A stretch of 60,650 bases of DNA from Branchiostoma floridae (Eukaryota > Chordata > Leptocardii > Amphioxiformes > Branchiostomatidae). The notes below the pieces were generated by a model. That model was not told the DNA's origin, searched no databases, and worked only from the letters and a program-made list of their open reading frames with translations. Below are positions 13,690 through 24,671 of this stretch, one piece after another. A program made the translations under genes and the position numbers. Each line of letters begins with the position of its first letter. The stretch's first letter is position 1. Where the stretch lies: assembly GCF_000003815.2 (NCBI RefSeq), contig NC_049996.1, positions 6,685,731-6,746,380 of the forward strand, in the 5' to 3' direction.

Positions 13690-14228
13690 GGCCACAGCAA
13701 GTAAATTTTACGGATGACATCAGCGCGCGCATTAGTTTTCGCCTGATTTCAGAATAAAAAACAAGATTTTGTTCTTCTGCAGGGATAGTCAACATGACGA
13801 TAAAGTACAAAAACGATCAAATATGTTGTGTTGTAGCCTAAGGATTGTACTTGTAGAAGTGACACTTGCGAGGTACTCAGGACTGTAGTTGTAGAAATGA
13901 AACTTATTGGATAGTTGTAAAAGTGACACCAATATGGAAGCCATGAGTGTGGTTACCAACTTTGTTGGTGATGCCAGTCTACCACACTAGTGTCACTTTT
14001 ACCTCACCGGTACATGTCTTGAACACAGGAATGAATGCCTTGTTGGCTCTGATACCATGCTTTGCCCTTTAACTCTTGTTACAACATTCATCACAACTTA
14101 ATGGTGCCTATTTTTGAAAATGTAGTCATCTTGTTTTTTTTTCACCCATCTTGTTTTTTTTTTCGCCCTATCGCACAAATTTTGCAGTCTGCAGAGGATG
14201 TCATCCATAAAATTTACTTGCTGTGGCC
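13690..14228. mobile_element. MITE family B, divergent copy (539 bp)
   Basis: The inverted ends GGCCACAGCAAGTAAATTTT and AAAATTTACTTGCTGTGGCC are perfect complements, with GGATGACATC nearby in both arms. Flanks are TAA and TTA. The terminal sequence differs from other copies after GGCC, suggesting a subfamily. Confidence 0.8.
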
Positions 14229-14692
14229 TTAAGGTATCGTCACGAAGTAAACCGTAAACACTCAACAATGGTATCAAAGTGGTTTCATTTTCAGTTGCGC
14301 TTTATTCTAATTCACTACATACAGTTGCCTAGGTTGAGGTAAAAGTATACATTACGAGATAGCATTACGCCTTGGTTATTGAATATTAAGAGTGGCCTAC
14401 TAACATTCATTTTTTGTACATTCGTGTAAAGGAAATATTGATAAAACTGCTAAATGAAATTACAGTAAACCAGACTTGCACATAGAGTTTAGAATTTTCA
14501 GTGTAGGTAAATAAGGAAGTTCACCTCTTAATAGTCGTCTATATGAATAAAGGCCAATTTTCCAGTAGCATCCTACAATGTGTTCACTGTAATCTAATGT
14601 ACCTAAGAGGAATGCTTAGCAGTAGAAATAACGTGCAATTTAACACTGGTACGAATACTGGGCTGGCTGGTATCTTGCAGGTATAAGGATTC

Positions 14693-14790
14693 GGCCCTGT
14701 TGATTTGATTATATGGACATCATCCAAACCCGTATAATTTTTTAAAATCCAAATATGCTTTATATCGTACAAAGAAGCTGCAAAATGAGC
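14693..14790. mobile_element. MITE family B, half copy
   Basis: Only the left arm remains (CCTGTTGATTTGATTATATG, then internal GTACAAAGAAGCTGCAAAAT); the opposite end is missing. Confidence 0.55.
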
Positions 14791-15117
14791 AAATAATGCA
14801 TTATAATGCATCAAGCATCCTAAGGTAAAGTTCCCACATATAAAGCGGTTGTTTGATAACTGTTAGCTAAAATTGCAGTAAACTCTACTACTGTCACGAT
14901 CTACATAATGATAAGCATATAGCATGAGAAGAGGTTGTCTATGTCAGATCAGAAAGCTGACGTCATCAGTAGGGGGTCCCATCATGTTGACGTGTAGACC
15001 CTCAAGCCGCCCACTTCCCCTGTGTGTAGAGCATCTCTGTTGGTCTCCAGCCAGCGTACTGTGCAAAAAGAAAATTAACGCCGAAAATTATTTCATCAGG
15101 TTGGTAGATCATAGGAC

Positions 15118-15425
15118 AGAAGAGTTTTCTTTTACACAACCAGTTTTTCTCACCTGCTGACGTTATAGATCGAGAAGACAACAGACGAATCAGTTGGATT
15201 AAAGAAGCAGTCTTGATTAGGAAGTCCACCCCAGTGATGAACCGGGACGAAGGGGGATACAATCTGAGTCACGTTTGGGATAGTGTACTCGCCGTAAAAG
15301 CGCCACATCGGCTACATATAGCGGCGAAAAGCAGAACTCCAGTAAGAAGCTCTGAGGAAGATGTCTGACAGACATCGAAACGTCAGCAGATGAGAAAAAC
15401 TGGTTGCGTAAAAGAAAATTCTTAT
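15118..15425 (+). mobile_element. Penelope-like element 3' end in a foldback
   Basis: The frame 15168-15368 reads DREDNRRISWIKEAVLIRKS, then MNRDEGGYNLSHVWDSVL, and ends SSEEDV-stop. This is the signature of the GIY-YIG endonuclease C-terminus of Penelope-like elements (an NRDEGGY-L-H-WD type block). The body is enclosed by inverted copies of a ~43-bp sequence (TTACACAACCAGTTTTTCTC at 15133, complement near 15400), as expected for the inverted pLTR pieces of these elements. Confidence 0.6.
15345..15395 (+). ncRNA. Candidate hammerhead ribozyme core
   Basis: CTGAGGA (15352-15358) fits CUGANGA. It is followed by the hairpin GATGTCTGACAGACATC (15360-15376) and GAAAC (15377-15381), then GTC. This is the order of the hammerhead core: CUGANGA, stem II, GAAA. 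Penelope-like elements are known to carry hammerheads in their terminal repeats. Stems I and III are not proven here. Confidence 0.4.
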
Positions 15426-15484
15426 GTCTTAGTTGCAAGTGTGCAAATGTCGACACACAGGCAGCTCCGAATCCGTATGTGTTT

Positions 15485-15640
15485 TTGGCACCTTTAGACA
15501 GATAAGCCGTGAGTCTCAGTGGGCGTCACTCCACCGTTATGGGGGTAGGTGCATGGCGAGTATCGAACTCAGGACCAACTGATTCTGATTCAAACGCTCT
15601 AGCCGTTGCGCCAGACTGACACCCCACAGCATACTGTACA
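15485..15640 (-). mobile_element. tRNA-derived SINE, second family
   Basis: On the - strand, GTCTGGCGCAACGGCTAGAG and GAGTTCGATACTCG give the A and B box regions of a tRNA-like head. They are followed by a body containing ATAACGGTGGAGTGACGCCC, which recurs near 54430. Confidence 0.55.
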
Positions 15641-17460
15641 GAAGTACATAAACAGCCTGATATAAATAAAGCACTAAAGTGTATTAGCCACGGGATGTGG
15701 ATCCAGATCTGTCATTATTCATCACTACATGAAATGTCAAGCCATTGTACAATTAATAACTCAATTTATAAGGTTAATTGAAAACGCAAAGCGCTTCCGG
15801 ATCTCTGTTTGACTTGCGTACACGTGAAGCCAATATAGAACTCCTATCACTGCATTAATTAGCTATAGGGCTATAAAATGTTGTTTACTATTTCGTATTG
15901 CTATTCCATATCATCTTTAGTATCATCTAAGTTTGTTTTGTTCCTTGTATGTGGCAATAAGTGAATACCTTGAGTACAGTAACACATTGTCCTTGCCTTT
16001 GTCTTAAAGCAAACAAGGTCTTTATGTACTGCAGTGAATCTATAGATTATTGCATTCTTAGACATACATAAATATTATTTTAAAAACATTAGAACAAAGT
16101 GTATCACACTAGCCTACGTGGTAAACGTGCTTTTTTGTTACTTAATCAGATTTGAATTGATTTAATCATTCCAATCTAACTTGATAACATAATATCCCTT
16201 ATCAATACAATTTACATTAAATAGAACATTGACTTTTATCTTTTTGCTTCAGGACAAACATGTTTTGAAGCTAAATACCCCCGTCCCCAACTTAAAGCCT
16301 CGCAAATCATGAGAGTTCATAGATTATATCAATTGTATCAACGAGTCTTGAAGCGACACCTAATACAATTAAGTTAATGTTTAGGCTGCTGCTTAGATGT
16401 TGAGGAAATTGGTTTCCTGAAAACACGGAAACATTTGGGTATCAAAGACACTGGGAGTAGGGTTTAGTTCACAAAGTAGGTGTCATTTCGTGGTGGAAGG
16501 TTTTACTTGATTATAACAATTAGGTACTGTTCTTCGGTTCCCTAGTCAATCCTCATCGCATACATAGCACTCCATCCACTGAAGTGGATTCTGAATAACT
16601 TCATTCATAGACGATATTTTATGGCAACTGCTTTCTGGTCTAAGAGTTATCGATTGTAATGTCAGCTGAAAAGATTATGACGTATATATTCAGGTTTCTT
16701 TGCCAAGAGCTAATTATTGATGAAGTTATCAGGAATATGATCGCGACGTTTTGGTCAGACCAGCACGTTGCACCATAGGTTTTGATTCTACTTGTCAGTA
16801 TTCATGGCATAGTGCCCAGTACTGTTTGTGAAGCCATGTTGGCTGTAGTCCAAGCTTGTTCTTTGCAAACTGTTGGTCTGAAGATCCTTAGGTCAGGCAC
16901 CGTATAGTTCCCCAGTAATTGGTCAACTTATTTGGCCTTTGTGTGGCAAACGAGAGACTGATGTAAAAGATAGTTCTTCATACATGTATATCTTTTTGTC
17001 ATGCTGCTACATCAATTCAACATTCTCAGATACGCCTACATCTATCCTTTAAAGATATTTGGGAATGCCTCATAGTACGAGTTTACTTTGTACTGATGAA
17101 AGCGGCATACAGAACGTCTAAAGAGAACAGATTCAACTAAAATAAAGTTTTTTATCAATATACATTTGTTGAAGCCATTCGTCATAACCGTGGTTAGTTT
17201 AATGAATTGTATCAGCCAACGTAAATTTAGATCAAAATGAATGTTTAGTCAATTTCAAATTTAGTCAGCCTATGTAGATACATGTGCCCTATATTTTACG
17301 CATATTGTGCTTAAGGAGCTCAGGCAGCAGTTGTCTGTTCATCAACTAACCCATCAAATCAGAAGTAATTTCAATAATCAGTGTACTCTTTTTGGGAAAC
17401 ATCTACATCATCTTCATCTACATAACGGTTACTCCCAAATAGCCCGACAAGGGACAACGT
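15641..17460. other. No gene seen
   Basis: Long AT-rich stretch with no open frame worth naming. Confidence 0.6.
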
Positions 17461-17473
17461 GTGTGTGTGAAGG

Positions 17474-17489
17474 GGGGGGGGGGGGGGGG
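17474..17489. repeat. Poly-G tract
   Basis: About 16 G residues, abutting the LINE fragment; prone to assembly error. Confidence 0.8.
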
Positions 17490-17600
17490 AAGTCCCCGGC
17501 CAAGGGGGGCAGGTCTTCCTGCCTGGCACGGATGATTCAATGGAGGGAGCAATTGCAACCGTGCTAGGCAGAGCATTCCACTCTAGAATACTGTAAATGT
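17490..17600 (-). mobile_element. Non-LTR retrotransposon C-terminal fragment
   Basis: The - strand frame reads YSILEWNALPSTVAIAPSIE, matching the reverse-transcriptase C-terminal pattern (WN-LP---V-APS---F) of CR1/L2/jockey-like LINEs. Only the tail survives. Confidence 0.5.
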
Positions 17601-17801
17601 AGCAACTTTCGCGGTGATTTAATGTTCGTCCTTTTTGCGGTGGCCGCTTCACCGAGAACTTGGAAACCACCATTAACATTTTCCATGGCAGTAAAACACT
17701 ACAGTGCGTTGTGCTACCGCGAACTTAAAACCACCGCGAAAATCCCCTTTTTTCCGCTACTGCGAAATGAAATCTCCGCGAACTTAAATGCATTTACAGT
17801 A
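17589..17801. mobile_element. MITE family C (213 bp)
   Basis: Starts TACTGTAAATG and ends with its complement CATTTACAGTA. The interior has repeated CGCGAACTTAAA and TTTCGCGG words in opposite orientation. Confidence 0.6.
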
Positions 17802-19064
17802 GTTCTAGGAAAAAAGTTCAAACAATTCAAACTATTGCCTAAGGTTTTATACAAAAAGATAAATATGTATGATCGACAAACCTTGACACGTTCATAACGT
17901 TTGCTATCCACGCTATTGGTGTCACGTCCTTCTCCTAGTACCTCTCGCAAAACTTCCACCAAACTGCAGCAAAAAGATAACACATTGTAAATGACTCTTC
18001 AAACGTACACAGCGTCTTCCTAAAGCTAGCTGATGCTTCTCGGAAAAGCACTTAACTGCATGACGTTGACGTTTTAAAAGCTATTTGTTCAGTGCTAACG
18101 ATCATGTTGACAATTTGCAAAAGCATTGGCCACCGTACAACAACAGCTACGTTTCATTGGCGTTTTAAAAAGCAAAAACATGCGTCATATATAACGGAAC
18201 TAGCTATTGACCTTCACATATCGCACGTATGCCACGTTCATCATGTGTCCATTTGACACGAAAAATTGGTCCACTACCTTCTGTACCATTATCACTTTCA
18301 TCACAACACGTTTCGGGTCTTTCGCCCTTTCATCTTCTAGATGCGTAACTTCTTCAAAGAGTGGTTCCCATTTTCGTCTTTGAAATTCTTTCCAAACTCA
18401 ATTGTTACCGACTATATGCAGAGCAGCCTGACTAGATACAGCTTCTTTGAGCCCTAATCCACTGGCCTGGCCTCTTAAGCTTGATGCCCAATAAGGGCTC
18501 CTTGCCCAAGAGAATTGGAAAAAAATCCTCACCCTACACGGGCTAATTGAAGAGTATGTCTCTATTTGGGTACAACTTGATAATACCAATTGTAGTGTGA
18601 CGTAGCGTGCTTATATAATTAACATTCCCTACTGGAGACATGCTGAATTTCTCCGATTAAAGATAATGAGTAAGACATTAGCAAGATTGAAGGAAAGTAA
18701 AATTCCATATATTTTATTTACCATAAATTAGCATATATTTATTTATTTATTTATTGTACTTCCCATAAAAATGGTGGGGAGACAAAACAGGTGATACCAC
18801 CTCTGCAAGTTGTCTCCCCTAAAATATATAATATATATATTTAAATACGTATCTCATTTCATTTTGAAAAAAAAAGTCGAAGCGTCATGATGTTGCCCCT
18901 CAACCAAGTGTCCCACCTTTTCCGTAGGGCCAAACGGGCCTCCAGTTTCTCCATGCTCTCTTCCAAGGAGTCATCATCGTTGTTTGGCTCATCAATGTGG
19001 TCCTGTACATTCATGTAAAACACACAATATGGTGGTTATGAGTGTGGAATATTTGCTGCATACA
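17802..19064. other. No gene; minor repeats
   Basis: Contains an ATTT tract at 18727-18752. A - strand stretch near 18306-18335 reads GAAAGGGCGAAAGACCCGAA, a stem-loop followed by GAAAC that is reminiscent of retroelement termini. No exon found. Confidence 0.5.
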
Positions 19065-19164
19065 NNNNNNNNNNNNNNNNNNNNNNNNNNNNNNNNNNNN
19101 NNNNNNNNNNNNNNNNNNNNNNNNNNNNNNNNNNNNNNNNNNNNNNNNNNNNNNNNNNNNNNNN
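19065..19164. other. Assembly gap (100 N)
   Basis: Exactly 100 unknown bases; it hides the left end of the SINE that follows. Confidence 0.99.
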
Positions 19165-19660
19165 CGCGTGGCACGATCGTCAGCGCGTTGGTCTCAGGCC
19201 CGAGAGGTCCGGGGTTCAAATCCGCTTGCCGTGTCACCGATCTTGTGCCCTTGGGAAAGGCACTTTACACGACTTTCCTCACCTAAATCAGGTGTAAATG
19301 AGTACATAGCTGCGGCTAGTGGCAGTGACAGGCCTTTGTGGTGGTGACAGGCCATAGGGGCATGTTCGGGCATGACGCACCCGCCATGACACATGAGTCA
19401 GGGGTAGGAGGAACCCCTTGCATCCTTGGTCAGAAGTCCTCCTAGGAGACGAAAACTCCAAACAACAAACCTGCATCTGCTGGGGCCGTCTTACACGTTG
19501 CATACAGTTGCCCCTGTAGGACTAGTGCGCCAGTGGACGAGAGGGTGGAGAAGGACGTGCACACCCCTCCTTCACCTTAAAAACCCAAGTGCAGGCCAGG
19601 CAGACGGGTCGCCTTAAACTCGTCCGCCTACCATTGTCTTCCGAGACAGACGGATGCCAA
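19165..19660 (+). mobile_element. tRNA-derived SINE, long copy
   Basis: A box (GTCAGCGCGTTGG) and B box (GGGTTCAAATCC) are clear, followed by the same CACCGATCTTGTGCCCTTGG body as copy 1. A longer GC-rich tail ends at CCATTGTCTTCCGAGACAGA. That last word recurs inverted near 36794. Confidence 0.7.
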
Positions 19661-20225
19661 CATGAAATGATTAAAAGAAGTTTCTTGACAGCCTTGACGA
19701 GCGGACAGAAGTAGTATTATTATGTCTTCAATTAGAATAAATTGCTGCAGTATGTTATATGTGTATCCTTCAATTGTACGTATAGAAATGTATTGCAAGT
19801 GTCCATGGAGACCTGAAAACAAACAAGCAAAACAGACAGTAAAATTAAACTGTGAAAATGAAATGAAAAGTTTTGTACAAGACAAGATAAAATGTGCAAA
19901 TCATGCTGACAATACAGTAAAAAAAAATCTATAATGCATGTAAGTTATATTTTGGCTTTGTAACATGACGACATACTTGACTTTTCATCCATATCCCCAT
20001 CACGCAAACCGTTATGTAAGAAGACTTTTTGCTTTGAATTATGATAGTTTCGCGGCCATCTTTGCCAATGTTATGCAACTTTTATCCTTGATGTCCAGTA
20101 AAAGCAAGAAAGGATATTTTGTCAACGGTGATACATAACAATCAGCTTTGCCTGTGAAATACGTTCAAAGATAAAAAATAAAGACTCATGGGCAAACTAT
20201 CTCATCTGTTTTCTCACTTTTGTAG

Positions 20226-20618
20226 GACGCCCTGTTGGTGAGCTTTATGAAATGGGAGGTTCTTCGTCTGGTACCATATGGCACATGCACAATTACGCCG
20301 ATAACAAGGACCTACCAAGCTTCTACCTTATGCATGTGCCATCCACTGAGACCTACAACCGTCAATTTGGTACACACAGAGACACACTGAAAGGCCGAAG
20401 GTAACCGGTCAGCATGTGGTCTGGCAGTTGATTGGTCACTCATGTTCATGAATTCGAACCTGCAGCTTTGTATATTCTTCAGTGTGCCTGATACGACCAT
20501 CATTGCCTGTGAATCCGGTGGTCTTCACTTTGACATTCGTGCGGGTAAACTCTACGATGTAAAATCTCAGCACTTGAAACCCAATAAGGCTTACTCGGCT
20601 AGAAAAACAATCAGGACA
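20226..20618 (+). CDS. Two exons of an unrecognised + strand gene
   Basis: Exon 20226-20400 (acceptor cacttttgtag, donor gtaaccgg; phase 1 in, 2 out) encodes RPVGELYEMGGSSSGTIW, then NYADNKDLPSFYLMHVPS and FGTHRDTLKGR. An 82-base intron follows. Exon 20483-20618 (acceptor attcttcag, donor gtaggt; phase 2 in, 0 out) encodes SVPDTTIIACESGGLHFDI and AGKLYDVKSQHLKPNKAYS. The frames join cleanly and both acceptors have pyrimidine tracts. No start, end or further exons were found nearby, so this may be the middle of a gene with long introns or a remnant. Family not recognised. Confidence 0.55.
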
Positions 20619-20875
20619 GTAGGTAAAGGACAAAGTTGAACGTAAAAACGTTTATCTTAACAAAAGTGTCGTGATGGTATTTACTCACGAGGGATAGAAG
20701 CGAACGAATAACGGGGTAGGGACAGGGACTTGTTAGACCGTAATATCTGTCCTCCGGCAGAAAAGGATGAAAGTATTAGATTCAAGGATAATCGGCTGTG
20801 AGAAGACGACCACGCAAATGTTTCTCAAATATTACCAAATGCATCGCCAACGCAAGCCCTTTCACGATTCCTCTC

Positions 20876-21190
20876 TGTGTAAAGTTTAGCTTTGTTGGTA
20901 CTTTGTAAATGATGCCAATGCATACGCAGAAGATGCCACATGTTACATTAGGTAAATTGATATTTTTGTCGCCAAGAGGTACTTTGCGCCCACTCAAATG
21001 TGGTTCAAAGTTGGAACTGTTTTGGTCACTTTTTTATTTGTTTATGTGTAAAGTTTAGCTTTGTTGGTACTTTGTAAATGATGTCAGTAAATACGCAGAA
21101 GGTTTCACATGTTACATTAGGTAAATTGATATTTTTGCCGCCACAAGGTACTGTGCGCCCACTCAAATGTGGTTCAAAGTTGGAACATTT
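20876..21190. repeat. Two ~145-bp direct repeats
   Basis: GTGTAAAGTTTAGCTTTGTTGG to TCAAATGTGGTTCAAAGTTGG occurs at about 20876-21020 and 21044-21187, spacing 168 bases, with a handful of substitutions. Confidence 0.8.
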
Positions 21191-21339
21191 TTCATTTGTT
21201 TCCTCAACAACAGCTAGCAATGTGATATGTAGTTAGATGTTAGGAAATATAAAAACAGGACCTTTTTTGAACTGGCATATTTGAAAGCTTTGTATAAAAT
21301 GTGGTGATCCTATTGTCTTTGCTACGGTTAACGTTAAAG

Positions 21340-21720
21340 GTCCCTGAAGCCCCTGTGACAAGTTAAAGCCTTTCTATGACTTTGCACCCGACGACTTCAT
21401 AACCAAAATAAGACCGTCACTGTGTGAGCGCAGACGACCTCGCCGANNNNNNNNNNNNNNNNNNNNNNNNNNNNNNNNNNNNNNNNNNNNNNNNNNNNNN
21501 NNNNNNNNNNNNNNNNNNNNNNNNNNNNNNNNNNNNNNNNNNNNNNACTCCCAACCACGTTGACCTTGCTCACAATTAACTCCCAACCCCAGTTTGGTGA
21601 AGGTAGGCTGTGGTCGGCTGTGTGTGACACAGGCTATAGGCCAAGGACTTTGATCCAATTAGATTGTACCATAGATTCAACAGCTCATGTATTTACAGTA
21701 GTTGACGTAAAGTACCACCT
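21340..21720. repeat. Interspersed repeat interrupted by a 100-N gap
   Basis: Left of the gap (21447-21546) is ATAACCAAAATAAGACCGTC, and right of it CAACCACGTTGACCTTGCTC. The phrase AGCCCCTGT(C/G)ACA near 21350 recurs at 48787. Probably a dispersed amphioxus-type repeat; class not determined. Confidence 0.4.
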
Positions 21721-23089
21721 ACGCTTTGTCGTGACAACTCCATTGATATGATTTGAGAACAACATACAATTGTCTCTTGATCGTATCAAGTATCAAAACT
21801 TATGTCTTCAGCATTGAAGGGCAATGAGATGTCATAAGCAGTAAACCTTTTGACTGGGTATCATTCTTGATACTATGCATTAAATTATGGGTCATATAAT
21901 GCAATTTATGTTATTAGGATTTACGATCAATGGCGGCACCAGAATGAAATTAAATTGCATTCTCCTAGGAATTAAGTTACATTTGACCAAGTCGCAAACT
22001 CGACTGCTTACCTGTAGAAGGAATTCAAATTTCACAGAAAGCAAACGTGGAATGCCGTGTGACAAGAACATTTGAAGATGTTAAAGGTATGGACCCCCCG
22101 AACTCCGACAACTATAAATGGAAACTGTGTTGTGCATTAGCACTGTCGTTTCCCGGTATTCGTGCCGTGTTCTTGTCCTTCAGTTTCTTTGCTTAACACA
22201 TGGTGATATTTACATAAGGCAAAATATAGAAAACTAATATCCGTCAGGTATATCGTGTTTGCACTGGTTGAAGCCTGTTCTCAGAAATGCCGTCGACGCG
22301 TCCTGAATTGAACCATGTTTAATGTCATATTCTAATCTACGTGTCAGAGAGAGAGAGAAAGAGAGAGGAGGGAGTGAGTGAGTGAGAGAAAGAATGATTT
22401 TCAACATGCAATAAAAAATTATGCGGACAATTTCCAGGAAAATGTTGAATCTATGAAATCCCTTGCCGAAGATTAAAATGAAATTAAGTATATCGTTGTT
22501 CTTCTGATGCCTCCTACAAATCAGTAATTTGGTTAAAGATACCATTTACCATTTACGGATAATGTAATATATCAGGATAACTCGGTTAAAATCTTATTTC
22601 GTGCACTTCCGATATATTGGCGTTTCTATCACATGTAGACATGCATGTCTTACATGACATGACCATCTTAAGACAATTAAGACTGGCTGCAGATTATGTA
22701 ATTTATGTGCTGACGACAATTATATCTTTAAAACTCTAGATCTTCCACAGACTTGAAACAATTAATAATCATTATAGCCATTGTCTGATATATTAGACTT
22801 ATCCCAACTGACTATCGATTTGGTACGTTGCTGCATGGTCAAAATTGCTCTCTTTGATTTATTAGTAACAAAGGGCTATATGGAAAACTAACTTCGATAA
22901 AGCCAAGCAAAACTAGGATCTGCAATCACAATTTGATGAAACCGTCTGCTTTAGCGACGTTTGATGCATATGATACACCGTAAGGGATAACTTATACAAT
23001 AATTTATTCTTCAGTTATGCATCTGATGACCAATTGCATACGTGTCGCTATATCTTTTGATTTCATACGTGTGTCACTATATCTTTTGA
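21721..23089. other. No gene seen
   Basis: AT-rich, with a short GA-rich tract at 22346-22392. No supportable exon. Confidence 0.5.
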
Positions 23090-23099
23090 TTCTTCTACA

Positions 23100-24190
23100 T
23101 ATGCCTTACCTTTCATCACCAAGGAAAAGTAAAGCCTTCAGGGGGGTGAACGTCTTTAGAAAATGAGTTCTCCCTACGTCTGTGGTTTAACTTTTGATTC
23201 TGCTGTCAGAAGAATTGAGACGATAAAACCAAGAAATCCCCAGGGGCATTTTGAGCCTAGGACTCCAGACGAGATTCCAAAGTAGCAAGGCTTATTCTAA
23301 CTATTTGACCTACAAAGACATCCCTGTTCAACAAATCTAAGCGACAGTTACGTTTAATGAAACAAAGGATTCCAATTTCATAACGTATTTTTTCTCAATT
23401 TTCAAATAAAACAATCGTTCCATACTGGTAGTGGTTCTTCTTTTTTTCTTGTAAGAGTTGTATTGTGTAAATATAATAACTGCTATATCGAAGAAGTAAG
23501 AGGACACAAAAAGACATCAACGGGTAAAATTCAGGGTGTTTTTTTTTAGCTTTTGGATAAGTACCCGTCTTTAGGAAGGTTTGACTTGCTGTGATAAGAA
23601 TTGAGACGACAAACCAAGGGACCCCCAGGAGCTTTTTGAAGCTAGGACTCCAGACGAGACTCCCAACAATCAGGGCTTATGTAGTTTTTCTAGCTACCTG
23701 ACCTACAAAGATATGCTCGTTCAACAAATTTCAGCAAAAATTGCGTTAGATGAAACAATGGATTCCAATTTCATAACGTATTTTTCAAATTTTCAAATAA
23801 AACAACAGTCGTTCCAAACTGGTAGTGGTTCTTCATTGTTTTTTACTCGTGATGGTTTTATGTGTACATATTGCTTTGCTTCAATACTGGAGGACACAAA
23901 GGGACATACACGGTAAATCTATTTTGGTAAGCAGCCGTCTTTAGAAGTGTTTTCTCCCCATTAGTGTGGTTTTAACTTTTGATTCTACAGTGAGAAACAT
24001 TGAGACGACAGAACCAAGCAATCCCCTGTAATAGTTGAACTTAGAACTCCAGACAAGGCTTCTAACTAGCAGGGCTTATGTCGTTGTTCTAACTACCTGA
24101 CCTACAAAGACATCCTTGCTTAATAAATCTCTAGGGCCATTTGATGAAGGCAATAAAACAAAGTCGTTTCCGACTGGTAATATTTCTTCT
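23100..24190. repeat. Three diverged ~400-bp tandem units
   Basis: Shared words GACTCCAGACGAGA, TGACCTACAAAGACAT and GATTCCAATTTCATAACGTA occur near 23250-23390, 23650-23780 and 24050-24130. The third unit is the most diverged. Confidence 0.7.
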
Positions 24191-24584
24191 TTGACTGTAT
24201 AGGGCTATGAATACAATTGATGTCCTTGTTCCATATAATTAGTAGAACAAATAGAAACACACACACATATACATATATATACGGATAGCATTCACGAAAG
24301 TGTTTTAAGACACCGAAGAATATTAAAAGATATGATAATCACAATATAGAAAAAATATGGTATCACATCAAATAGTAAACTCATCAAGAAGTTCATTAGT
24401 ATAAGAGCAAAAATAGCTTGAAAAGTGTACATTTCTACGTTATTGGCAATTAGTTGAAACAAACAATACAAGTACCCATGCAAAATATAAACAACATACA
24501 TTTGACCAAATGGGCGGTATATCATGCAATCAATAAGAAACGGGGTTGCTATGATTGTAACAGTAAAAACGAACAGGTTCTCAC

Positions 24585-24671
24585 CAATCTCGTTGGAGTG
24601 TACGCTAAGGCGACTGATACCAGCACGGCTGCCATAAGCCCCAACATCAGAACCACTCGCGTTGCTGCCAT
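24585..24671 (-). CDS. First coding exon with signal peptide
   Basis: ATG at 24671 opens 29 codons: MAATRVVLMLGLMAAVLVS, then VALAYTPTRL, ending in phase 0 before gtgagaac. The n-region, 16-residue hydrophobic core and ALA-Y cleavage site are typical of a secretory signal peptide. The following exons on the - strand (to lower coordinates) could not be identified; they may lie beyond long introns or the gap at 21447. Product unknown, secreted or membrane-bound by inference. Confidence 0.5.

Noticed and set aside
15540-15625. tRNA gene on the - strand
   Set aside because: The A and B boxes are recognisable but the cloverleaf is not intact and a SINE body follows, so it is a tRNA-derived SINE.
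19190-19240. tRNA gene on the + strand
   Set aside because: Same reasoning: box A and B sit at the head of a SINE and the acceptor stem does not pair.
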